Below the pieces are notes generated by a model. The model saw only the letters and a list, made by a program, of their open reading frames with translations. It had not been told where the DNA came from and ran no database searches. A stretch of 64,000 bases of DNA from Brasenia schreberi (lineage: Eukaryota; Streptophyta; Magnoliopsida; Nymphaeales; Cabombaceae): positions 3,161,501-3,225,500 of the forward strand of contig JAYKKT010000037.1 of NCBI GenBank assembly GCA_036023115.1, given 5' to 3'. How positions within the stretch are numbered: position 1 is the stretch's first letter; every line of letters starts with the position of its first letter. Below are positions 24,138 to 35,130 of this stretch, piece after piece. A program made the translations under genes and the position numbers.

Positions 24138-26208
24138 TGTCACTCCCGCTCGGGTCACGACCATGACCCGGCTCGAGCCGATGCCACGTGGCCACTTCTC
24201 GCGCGGGCGTAATGGTGAGTAATAACCAAATACAATACTAATTTAATTCAAACTCCATGAAATATCTAATCGAAACAAATATTTATATCGAAGTTCACAT
24301 CCAAAATAGTGCGGGGCCCACTTAACAATAACTCCGAATAACAAGACATTATAAATCGTTTAACACTTATCATACTATCTAAAATAAAAATGCAGCTCTA
24401 TCCAACTCCTACTCTGCTCCGTGTGCCTTCGAAGTACTAACTTCAGGATGAGTTGTAAAACAATGGGGTGAGCTTCTATACACAATTCAGTAGGAAGGTT
24501 AAACATTTTTAAACATAAATCATACTAAAAGCATGCATAATTTCACAATCATTTCATAATAAAGCACAATTACCTTTAAATCATGATATCAAATTCATAT
24601 GCACAAACTCACACACACGTACACATCATTAGTTATGATAATTATAGCCCATACTGTGTCTGTGGCCACTAGAGTCATCCGACTCTCCCTAACGTGACCT
24701 TGGTAACCCCATCCACGACGGTAACCATGTTGACTATCACAGCACAGTTCCCGAGAAAACACCCCATATTCGCCCCAAGCCGGATCGCTCAAGGGACCTA
24801 CAAGTCTCTAGAGACCCACACAAGTATTGCTCGTATATTCACACATCATTATATTTCTAAAACCAATTACAGTTCATCACATTTACAAATTATATCCAGA
24901 TCCATGAATATCCAAAATCAAATACATATCTATACAACATTTAAATACCATGTTCATACGGCACATGCATATCAAAACATGCTCTTTATCAATCAATATC
25001 ATAAACATGTTCTATTTGAAATCAAATAACCCATAATTATGAATAATATTTTACAAACATCAATAAAACATTTATCAATCATGCACATTTAAATCTATCT
25101 AAAACAAGTAAAATCACATATAGCATGGTTCTGTAAAAGAATGCATAACCCCCTACCTTAAGGAGTGTTAAGATCTAGTCTCCAAGCCGTTGGGCCACTC
25201 TTATCACCACCAAATCTTTTAATTTTAATATCTAAATAATTATAAATAAATAAAATATTAATTATTTAACTATGAGTCTAACGCAATAAACCGTATCCAA
25301 ATCAGATCCCAAATGACCCTAAAATCACTCAAAACTCAATCTAGATCCATTTAAGCTATCCGAGATCCAAACTGATACCTAAATCCATATCAGATCCAAA
25401 TTGAGTGAACAATAGGTAGCTTATGTTACTGTGTCAACACATAACCTATAACTACTGACATAGATCATGTTTCTAACCCAAAAACCCGTTTCAAGATATG
25501 ACCCAAACTTGACCCGTTTTCAACACAAAACCCGACACGGAATCTCTTTTAACACAGAACTGGTTCTTAACATGCGATAAGAGGACACAACATGAATCAG
25601 TATTGGTTCATGACATTTCAGACATGACACGACAAGAACACGAGGGACACGCCCAAAAGGGCCGGTTCCCATGGCTTTCCAACATCGATTTCATCAGTTT
25701 CTGATGATGATTAAGACTGGCGATGGTCCTCAACTGATTGTCTACCCTTCTTCTACCAACCCAATCCATCAATGGTCATAGGCAGTGTCATTTTGGTAGG
25801 AAAATTTATGAAAAATAGTAACTCAAATTTGATAAAATTTTCATGAATCTATACTTGTTTTCAACCGATTTTCAAGTAATAAAGCTTGTTTTCGAAGGTT
25901 TAGCATGAAATAAACAAAAGCCCTATGATCTAACTTAGTTTTAGCAACTAAAAACAAAAAAATTTTACAAAATAAAAATTAGATTTTTCTTATCGAATTC
26001 TGACAACTTCGACGTTTTCCGACTTTCTCGTGCGCCTGCTCCCGAGATCTCTCCCTAGCAGGTCACCCCCTTCTGCCACTTATATGGCTTGGCCAAGCTG
26101 ACTCGATCATCCATAAGCAACGCACAAGCGTTGTGCAGTAACGCCTGAACATTACTGCATAGTTTGGTTGTGTAGTAATGCTCGGGCGTTACTATACAAC
26201 CACTACAT
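24138..26208 (-). mobile_element. Gypsy 3' LTR (LTR-B) inserted in LINE L4
   Basis: Homologous over its length to LTR-A and (inverted) LTR-C. The + text starts TGTCACTCCC at the break in LINE L4 and ends CACTACA, where it meets Gypsy pol; read on the - strand it is the 3' LTR with TG...CA ends. Length is 2071 bp. A palindromic G-box GCCACGTGGC lies at 24183-24192. Iterated GTAACG/CGTTAC words mark its U3 end (26110-26195). Confidence 0.9.
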
Positions 26209-28119
26209 TATATCCTTCTTAAAGAAATTTTGTCTTCAGAATTTAGAAAGTACTTGAAGAGATGTGGATACTTCTCTCGTATTTCATCCAAGAGCTCTCA
26301 AGTAGCCTCGCTCGACAAATGATGACTCTAGTGTACTTTTATTGTCCTTAAAACTCGATGATGTAAGATTTTTTCTTTTCTATCGAAGATGGCTATGGGA
26401 ACCTCTTCATAAGACAAATCTTCACGTATGTATAGCGGTTCGGTCTCGATGATATGCGAGGGATCAGGAACATACTTTCGCAACATAGATATGTGAAAAA
26501 TATTATGCACTCTAATTAATGACGATGACAACTCCAATTAGTAGGCAACATCTCCAACTCGTTTCACGATTTGGTAAGGTCTAATATACTTAGGACTCAA
26601 TTTACCCTTATGTCCAAAGCAAGTCACTCCTCGAGTTGGAGAAACTTTTAAGAATACATAATCGCCAACCATAAACTCTAGATCACGATGTCTCTTATTT
26701 GCATAGCTCTTCTGTCAATCTTGAGCTGTTTTAATGCGTTGACGAACCAAGTTCATCTTATTTGACGATTGTCAATGTATCACTGAACCTGTTGTAGGTC
26801 GTAGCCCAGGGATATCCTAACATAGTGGAGTCCTACATTTTTCTCCAAAAAGCATTTCATAGGGTGACATCTCAATGCTCGCTTAAAAACTATTATTATA
26901 TGCAAACTCAATCAAGTGCAATTGGTTATCCCATTGGTCCTTAGTGTCCAACACACATGCTCGAAGCATATCCTTTAGAGTTTGAATTGTACGTTCAGCT
27001 TGCCCATCAGTGTGTGATTGAAATGTCATGATAAACTGTAGTCTTGTTTGTAGAGAATCTTGTAAACTCTACTAGAAATGAGAGGTAAAACGAAGGTCTC
27101 TATCTTAAGTGATGGTCTCTAGCACACTATAAAACTTAACGATCTCAATGATATACACAACAATTAATTTTGATAATGACATATTCTTCTGAATGGGTAT
27201 AAATCGTGTAACCTTAGTAAGTCGGTCGATAATTATCCAAATAGCATCGTGTTTCTGTGAGGTGAGAGGAAGTCCAATAACAAAATTCATGTTAATATGT
27301 TGCTATTTTCTCTCAAGAATAGGTAATGGTCTTAAGGTTCCTGTTGGTCGCTGGTGATCCACCTTAAACTTCTAACAAGTTATACATCTAGTAACAAATT
27401 CATCAATAACCTTTTTCATTCCAGACCAATAATATTATCGGCTTAGGTCCTTATACATCTTCGTGCTACCAAGGTTAATGCTGAAGCGACTACAATGTGT
27501 TGATTCCAATATCTCCATTCGAAGTGATTCATCTTTAGGCACACATACGCGTCCCTCAAACCGTAAGGAACCATCATCCTCGCGTATCTTATATTCAGGC
27601 CAACTCCCACTATGAATCTCATCTATAATCCTCCTCAACTCACGATCATCTCTCTCTGCTCGAAGTACTCTCAACCAAAGTTTAGGTGTTGCTCGAACCA
27701 GAGTAAAACAATGAGCTATCGGCTCTTTTCCTTTCATGCTAAGGGTATCTGCAACTACATTAGCTTTTCCAGAGTAATAAATAATCTCACAATCATAATC
27801 CTCCAAGAACTCAAACCATCGCATTTATTACATATTGAGATGAGGCTGTGTAAAGATATACTTTAAGCTCTTATGATCAGTGAATATCTAGAACTTAATG
27901 CCATATAGATAATGTCCCCAAATTTTAAGTACAAACACGAGTACTGTTAGTTATAAGTCATGTACTGGATAATTTACCTCATGTTTCTTAAATTATCGTG
28001 ATGTATAAGCAATAACTTTATCCTTTTGTATCAAAACACAACCAAGACCTTTATTTGAGACAACCAAGACCTTTATTTGAGGCATCAAAGTAAACTCTGA
28101 AATCTTGATTAGCATAACA
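26209..28119 (-). mobile_element. Chromodomain Gypsy pol remnant (RNase H-IN-CHR)
   Basis: Read on the - strand: RNase H from 28119 to about 27790 ('GLGCVLIQKDKVIAYTSR' and 'FTDHKSLKYIFTQPHLNM' blocks), a linker ending 'KANVVADTLS', the H2C2 zinc-binding part (27600-27435, 'STKMYKDLSR'), an integrase core ('IIDRLTKVTRFIPI', 27290-27105), the 'GKLSPKYI' region (26630), and a chromodomain (26440-26250) abutting the 3' LTR. The order and terminal chromodomain mark a chromovirus-type Gypsy. Frames are broken repeatedly; two chromodomain tryptophans have become stops. Gag, protease and most of the reverse transcriptase are absent, as is a 5' LTR. Confidence 0.9.
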
Positions 28120-29072
28120 TGACTACATTTTGGATGCGACTGCCATTAATAACTCATAGTCTCATGGTATTCAACACAAACACTTACACATATTGTCTAT
28201 CCTCCTTGGTTGATTGCTTTGATTTGTTGTCTTCTCCTCCTCCACAAAAAAGAGTTTTGGAATCAACACTCTTAATGAGGATCACCAAGAGCAGGATGAG
28301 GTTAAGAGCATGCAATCTCAATTGGCCAAACTTCATGGCATCTTAATCACACATTGTAAATCTTATCACCCTAATAATGTGGATGAACTAATGTCATCTC
28401 TGATTTTACTCTCAAAGCCATTAATGAGAGATTCTCTTCATTTTATGAAACTCTCATTGGCCAAACTTCATGGCATCTTGATCACAACATCACATATTAG
28501 GAGTGAATATCTGGAACTTAATGCATATAGATAATGTCCAGAAATTTTAAGTACAAACACGACTACTGTTAGTTATAAGTCATGTACTAGATAATTTACC
28601 TCATGTTTCTTAAATTATCGTGATGTATAAGCAAAGACCTTTATTTGAGGCATCACAGTAAACTCTGAAATCTTGATTAGCATAACATGACTACATTTTG
28701 GATGCGACTGCCATTAATAACTCAAAGTCTCATGGTATTCAACACAAACACTTACACATATTGTCTATCCTCCTTGGTTGATTGCTTTGATTTGTTGTCT
28801 TCTCCTCCTCCACAAAAAAGAGTTTTGGAATCAACACTCTTAATGAGGATCACCAAGAGCAGGATGAGGTTAAGAGCATGCAATCTCGGTTGGCCAAACT
28901 TTATGGCATCTTAATCACACATTCTAAATCTTATCACCCTAATAATGTGGATAAACTAATGTCATCTCTGATTTTACTCTCAAAGCCATTAGTGAGAGAT
29001 TCTCTTCATTTTATGAAACTCTCATTGGCTAAACTTCATGGCATCTTGATCACGACATCACATATTAGGAGT
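27881..29072. repeat. Large tandem duplication (units of 623 and 569 bp)
   Basis: Unit 1 is 27881-28503 and unit 2 is 28504-29072, about 96 percent identical apart from a 55-bp block (around 28020-28080) missing from unit 2. Each unit joins part of Gypsy RNase H to a different sequence starting near 28119 or 28687. The duplication therefore arose after those two sequences were fused. The identical 75-residue open frames at 28119-28346 and 28687-28914 are a consequence of it. Confidence 0.9.
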
Positions 29073-30330
29073 ACTGAGTACACCTTCCAAATCTTATCAC
29101 TCTATCAACATGGAGGACTTTACTCATGACAACCTCGATTCAAATCCCAAAGCAGTTGGTGAGGGATTCTCTTCTTCCTATGAAACTCTCATTGGACAAA
29201 CTTTGTAGCATCCCCATCATGGTATCATATATTATAGCACACCTTTTAGGTTAGATGGATCTTATTTAATTGTATTTCATGATATTTTATCATCTGATCT
29301 ATCAATTTAATGTGGAGCTTCCTTCTGCCATAACCACCTCGATCACGATGGTTCATAAACTATATTTAGTGTACACTCTTTGGGATGATGACCTGTCCTT
29401 TGAGTTGGAGAAATCGGTGAAAGAAACTTTTGATTTTTGTGTCAAGATCTATGAACATCTTTATGCCCACTAGAACCAATAGTTGTCTGCATAGATTCAA
29501 CCTGCTTCTATAACTTATCATCAGGATCATATTTGCTCTTTTTCGCATAAAGTAGTTATCATTGATGAGACTCACCATGGAATTTCTACCTGATTAGCAG
29601 CAGTATCATCACACGTCGATGAGTTTTAATGTAAGAAATAAGCCCTCTAGGGTTAAATTAATTCTTTTGAGGAACGGTTTGAGACCCTCTATCATCATCT
29701 TGAACTATTTACCAATGCTTCTCGGGTCCAATCAGACCTCAACTCCCTAGTGTCTCAAGAATCTGCCACTCATGAAGCAGAAGTTGCGACATCTCGAGAA
29801 TCACAAGAGTTGCGTGCTCAACCCGACACCTCCCAACCTGGTGGCCTTGAGAAGATATTGGCTCATCCACATTACAAACCCGGTTATGAAGTCGTAGAAG
29901 ACTATGGAATGGTATGACTTCTTGTATACATAAAAAGTGACGTAGCTACATTTGAGGTGGTGCATTAGTGGTTGCTTCAACCTGCATCTTCTTCTCATCC
30001 ATCATATCTTGATCTCAAATAGTGGCTAGCTAATATGTGATAATAGTGGGCATAAATTCTGCTATCTAACGAAATAAAAACCCTTGGAGATCATCAAACT
30101 ACCCTTGCAACCAATTGATAATGGATGGTTTTAATTGGTCGAAAGTCAAGTTGTTATCTGATCGAATATTTGGAGTAGACAATGTATTCACCCTTTGAAA
30201 TTGCGTTGGATGAGAGAAAGCAGCCTCACTCGATGAATAATCTAGGTCTGGCACCCACGAGCTTTGTGTTGGTGAATGTGAAGTATGATCCATATTCATG
30301 CTGAAAGATGTCATTGGATGTACTCAACAA
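28120..30330 (+). other. Gag-like or host-derived relic with internal repeats
   Basis: Conceptual translation of the + strand, allowing frameshifts, gives coiled-coil-like text such as 'NEDHQEQDEVKSMQSQLAKL' (both large units) and 'SRVQSDLNSLVSQES' near 29730. A ~150-bp piece containing 'ERFSSFYETLIGQ' occurs three times (about 28355-28503, 28923-29072 and 29083-29240). The last 250 bases hold a 71-residue - strand open frame without recognised motifs. I suspect a gag or non-autonomous retroelement fragment, but no zinc knuckle or protease was found. Confidence 0.35.
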
Positions 30331-30478
30331 GATCGAGTTTGCAAAAATTGTGTGGCCCTAATAGAAAGGGCGTGTGACTACCGGATGTGCCAAAGAATGT
30401 ATTGTTATTTAAAGTGATACTCAATTCAAACAGCAATTCCATAAGGTATATGAAAATCTCTCTCTCTTATATCCACCG

Positions 30479-30570
30479 GTTACTTTTGGGTGAGTATAAT
30501 TTCGAAATTTTGCAAAGCTTTCGAAAAATACGAAGGGTATATTTATTATACTCATACTGTGAAAAAGTAA
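30479..30570. repeat. 92-bp hairpin element (copy H1)
   Basis: Inverted arms 'ttacttttgggtgagtataat' (from 30480, shown less than 22 nt) and its counterpart at 30545-30570 pair over 'ttactttt' and 'tgagtataat'. A similar hairpin with related arms lies at 32546-32638. MITE-like or a transposon relic; no target duplication identified. Confidence 0.6.
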
Positions 30571-30599
30571 TAGATGAGTATGAATAAGTAAGTGTTTGT

Positions 30600-32540
30600 A
30601 CAAGCATGATCTAATAACTCTATTTATATATATACTAGCACACTTAGATGTTAGCATATTGATATAATGTTAGTTATTCATATTGGGTTGATGGATGGTT
30701 AAAATTTAAATTCAAAAAATAAAAAATGTCTATGTGAATAAAGTACTCTTTCAAAAAGTATACATGCACTTTTTTTGTTCAAATTTCAACTACCCATCAT
30801 CTAAGATAAATGGTTGAGGTTTACTAAGATGTACTAGCATATAATAGTGTAGCATATACGAGGTTCTCTCTTCTTGTGTTTCCTATTTTAAGAATATATT
30901 AGTATACTTATATGTATTACTCTGAGAATATGCACATTACATAATGTTGCAAGAGAGTCCAGGCTGTCTGGTGTCAGACCAGTGATGGACGAACTACAAA
31001 ACCTTGACCCCTTCCTAACTTGGGCGTGGTAGAGCCCAGTGCCCAGCCCAAGATCAGCTCATATAAATATACAAACCCGTTAATCACAGTTATGCATATT
31101 ATAAGATACAGGTGTAGAAAAATGGACCAGTCCAGGCTGGCTGGATCTGGCCGCTGACAGTAGAACCGGTAAGTTGCCCGGTAGATCAAGACAACCGGTT
31201 TTAACTGGCAGTTTGGTTTCACTAAGATGTGAAACTGGAATCAGACGGGCTCCCCTTCAGGTCTAGTTTCAGGTCCCATTCGAGTCTGGTTCTGGTTCAC
31301 ATGAAAGAACAGGGGTGAGATTTTAAAACTGGAAGTATAACTTGTAGTCGCCTGTGCTAGTTTTTGATAGAAGGTTTAAGGAGAACTTGATCTTGATTTT
31401 TTTATGTTTGTACTTCAAAAGTTTCGTTGTACATTAAACACAGAACCTATTGGTGGTGTGGAATTGTAGTTCTATAGGCCAATTTGAGTGAAAACCTTGG
31501 GTATCAAGAAAGAGATGGCAACATGAACCAGACTCAAGAGTTTCTCATAAAGACCTCCTCTCTCGCATTGCTTCCTCGTCTCACACGAAACTCATTCATC
31601 AACACTCCTCTTAAATTAAACATGAAATTAACGGTTCCTCACAACCATAATTACAATCTCACGTGAGTGTGAGCTTGTAGTACTAATACTAGGGTTTTAG
31701 GGTTTGGTACCATGAATCAAATACACCCTATACGTGAAACTAGAACTTAACTGTGTGGGGTCCTTGTCCCCGTTTGATTTTGTTTTGATTCTTATCGATT
31801 TCAGGGACAGTTGGACTTTGGTGCCTGGCCAGCTCTAGCTGAAAGGTGAACATGGGCCCAAATCCCTGACCCTAACCTAGCCCGTGGACTGCTGATAGGG
31901 TCATTCCTCAGCCCTAAAGTCGACACCTAGCGAGGTGAGCACCTCCCTTTAGGTGAGCAACGTCCCGATTGTAGGGTCCAACTAGAGCATGACTTTGAAA
32001 ACTTCATCCACAAGGAAACGAGCAAGAAAATCTAATAAGTTTGTCTCCAAGTCTCTCTGGCCGAAAAACGGTACGAGGGCACCATGCATTAATTAGAAAG
32101 GAGACGATATTTTTTAAATATTTTATTGTCTTTAAATTTCAGCTTAAAATGATCGAATAAATGCTTTAATAATATTGAAAAAAATTGTCTTTGCGCATAC
32201 TGCTCTGTCCACAGTCCTTGTGTGCCCAAGCCTTATACTAAGGCAGATGGATCATTACGTGCGGAAGTTCCGATGAGGGATGCCAAGGTGATGAGTCAGG
32301 GACCGGAATGCTTACGGCCGATCTCATACCTGAACCTCAAAGCACTGTGTACCTAAATGCAATCGAAATAACTTTTTAAAATTAAAATTAAAATTCAATA
32401 ATTTGTAAATATAATTCAAATAATAAAAAATATGTAAGGTTTGAAAATTTGAAAATCCAACTTTTTTTTACATACATGTATGCACACACATATGTAAGAA
32501 AGTCGAATTGGGCCTACTTCTAACTTCTTCACTCATTTAT
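30600..32540. other. Intergenic DNA, no gene supported
   Basis: 30610-30870 is AT-rich with 'ttcaaatttcaa' words shared with 37690-37720 and 60360-60380, suggesting decayed non-autonomous elements. 31000-31350 carries 'aaccggt'-type repetitive text. 31800-32000 is a GC-richer patch without open frames of interest. Confidence 0.4.
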
Positions 32541-32545
32541 GTATT

Positions 32546-32638
32546 ACTTTTCGATGATACGAGTGTAATTTAAATTTTTTAAAGGGTTATAAAAAAGTAT
32601 GAAAAACATCGTTATTACACTCATATGCTCAAAAAGTA
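32546..32638. repeat. 93-bp hairpin element (copy H2)
   Basis: Arms 'acttttcgatgatacgagtg' and 'cactcatatgctcaaaaagt' are near-complementary, enclosing an AT-rich loop. Arm sequences resemble those of H1 ('actttt' followed by an 'agtRtaat' end). Likely the same short inverted-repeat family. Confidence 0.6.
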
Positions 32639-32682
32639 TGAATCGAACGTGAGTGACCATCATTGGTAATGATCACGATCCA

Positions 32683-32683
<1 letters not shown>

Positions 32684-32765
<82 letters not shown>
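32684..32765. repeat. Compound microsatellite (CT)n-(AT)n-(AG)n
   Basis: About 11 CT, 17 AT and 13 AG units form a continuous self-complementary tract, the same architecture as 3443-3546. Confidence 0.95.
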
Positions 32766-32769
<4 letters not shown>

Positions 32770-33159
32770 CGATTGGGTACTACTTATCCATACCTTCCTC
32801 CTATTCGGATGGGATTTAGTTGGGCACCTTTTGGTTGGGTCAATAATGTCACCTTAATACCGATAAAAGATTGAAAACATGGTCATTGGTAAACCTCAAG
32901 CCTTTGTTAGGTTAGCCACGTGGCAATTATGGGTCCCATCTGACATGGACATTCCTCTTCATGGTAAATCAGTCTCCATACAGGAAAAGTCTAGTTGAGA
33001 CAAGAATACAAAACGCGCATGTTATTGTAAGCATAGTCAATAACTTGCCGATGACCCATAATCTATGAAAGTCAACAGGTGGCTTTCATATAAGATGGTG
33101 CTAACTTGATTGTTGTAATTGGTGCATTAACTGCAAGTTAATATCACATTATATATATA

Positions 33160-33405
33160 TATATATGAGAGAAAATTGAGAGTTGCTAGAACTCTATTAG
33201 ACTATTTATATTGTTCATATAGATGACACATTGAGCCATCTGTTAACATGAACATAAGAATCAATTAAATTTTATGTGTGATGAAAAATGAGTATCTTAC
33301 ATCATCATTGTCCAATTGATTATAAACACAATAGTAATGATAATGATCAAGTAATGTCTACATAGGAGGTAATCTAGCAACTGCCACTCTCTCTATCTCT
33401 ATGTA
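33160..33405. mobile_element. Possible MITE between AT/CT simple repeats
   Basis: The left side 'gagagttgctagaactctat' and the right side 'gtaatctagcaactgccact' share an inverted 'gttgctaga' core at similar distances from flanking simple repeats. The interior is AT-rich without coding capacity. The inverted repeat is short, so the call is tentative. Confidence 0.35.
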
Positions 33406-33770
33406 TATATAATGTATATATATGTATGTGTACATATAAGAAATACTCCATGCTTAATACTCAATCATATTCAATAGCTTGTTCTGCATGATTTCACCAT
33501 TTCAACTATTGGTTGCCACTTTCTATCACCTACTACTCTACCATCTTAAATTACACTGGTGCTACTACAAAAACAATATAAAAAACTATAAAACAACACA
33601 CATGAATGTACATACACATATAGGTGTCTTAGGTGGTCTTGGTTGTGGTAATAACAGTTTTGAATAATAAAAGAGTTATGAAAGGTGATGAAAGACAATG
33701 ACGAGTGGTTGAAATGGTAGAACCGTATAAGACGAGCCATTGAATGCAATTGTGTATTGAGCATAGATTA

Positions 33771-33864
<94 letters not shown>
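33771..33864. repeat. Compound microsatellite (CT)n-(TA)n
   Basis: About 20 CT units run directly into about 26 TA units. Overlapping open frames on both strands are artefacts of the repeat. Confidence 0.95.
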
Positions 33865-33866
<2 letters not shown>

Positions 33867-35130
33867 ATTTTCTAGGTTTCACCACAGAGTAGACATCCAC
33901 GTCAATCTAGATAACTAGATTGGAGAGATTAATGAACTAACCTCAAAAAACAAACTGTCAAAGTTTGTTATATATATATATATTAGGTTTTATGGTGTCA
34001 AAGATATTGTTCATGTAACCGACCCTACCTAGTGTTGGATGAAGCTAGATTGTTATTTCTTGTAGACTATTTTATGGATCTTCCTTGCAGCTTCATATGC
34101 GAAGAGCCTTCTTGAGAAATTCTTTGAAGGAGATTGTCAATGTAATGCATGCATGAAGTCATTTTCATTCTTGAAGTGAATTGCCACCGCTCCTTGCTCG
34201 CTTGCGGGTGTCGATCTTTTACTTTACATTATATTTTAATTCTTTCTTGCTTGAATGGAAATTTGCAGGATCATTTTTTTTAGAGAAAAAAAGCTCCAAT
34301 CTCCTCCAGGAGTCATAGTCATTTGTGACGATATGAACGAGCTACTGTTGTGCAGTGTAAGCCATCAATTCCCAGTAGTCCACAAGAACCCCACCTAATC
34401 CGGTTCAAGCAGGGCCTATCGTGTATGGAAACAGCAGGGAACTGTTTTTGTGTGTTGACACGAAACCAAAATACGTATGAAACATGCACGAAACGTTTCA
34501 ATGACGTTTTAGATGATATTAAGTAAATATAAATACGACAAAAACATGTTTTTGGGAAACTATTCAAACTGAAATCATGAAAAATGCTGGTTATTTTGAA
34601 GAAAGATAATGCTAAAATGGGACCATATTAGATGTGTCCTAAAAATTTGGGGGCCTGTACCATTAAACGTGATTAAAAGTGTGTGCTTCAAAATCGTCAT
34701 GTGATCAGTAGGTATGGCCAGTTTTGAACTGGCCACGGTTTCAACCAGAACTGAACCCGACCAGGAATAAGTTGGAATTGAAACCAGTGAAATCAGACCT
34801 AGAACCATAGACCACCGTGTTCAGATCCAGTTCCACCTTTCATGGAATTAGAATCGGCTTGAATTGGAACTGATCGCAGAAATTTTTAATATATTTTTTT
34901 AAATTTTAATTTGTTTACCAGTTTCAGGAGACTCAAACTGGAACCGCCTCATAGTCGATGATTTCAAAACCTTAACTTGAACGGGCCTTCGGCTGCCTTA
35001 GTTTTGGTTCTAGGTTTTCTGAGATAACCAGAACCGGGACTTTAGAATTCCGGTTTCAGTTTACTCGGCACCATGTCTACCCGTCAGTCGTCCTGTCTTG
35101 TGCTGCCCGTATCCCCGGTTTGCAAAAACC
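33865..35130. other. Intergenic DNA, no gene supported
   Basis: 33865-34320 is AT-rich. 34320-34570 has an 82-codon - strand open frame with no recognised motif. 34700-35060 contains 'gaactg/ccggtt' repetitive text of the kind seen elsewhere in the window. Confidence 0.4.
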
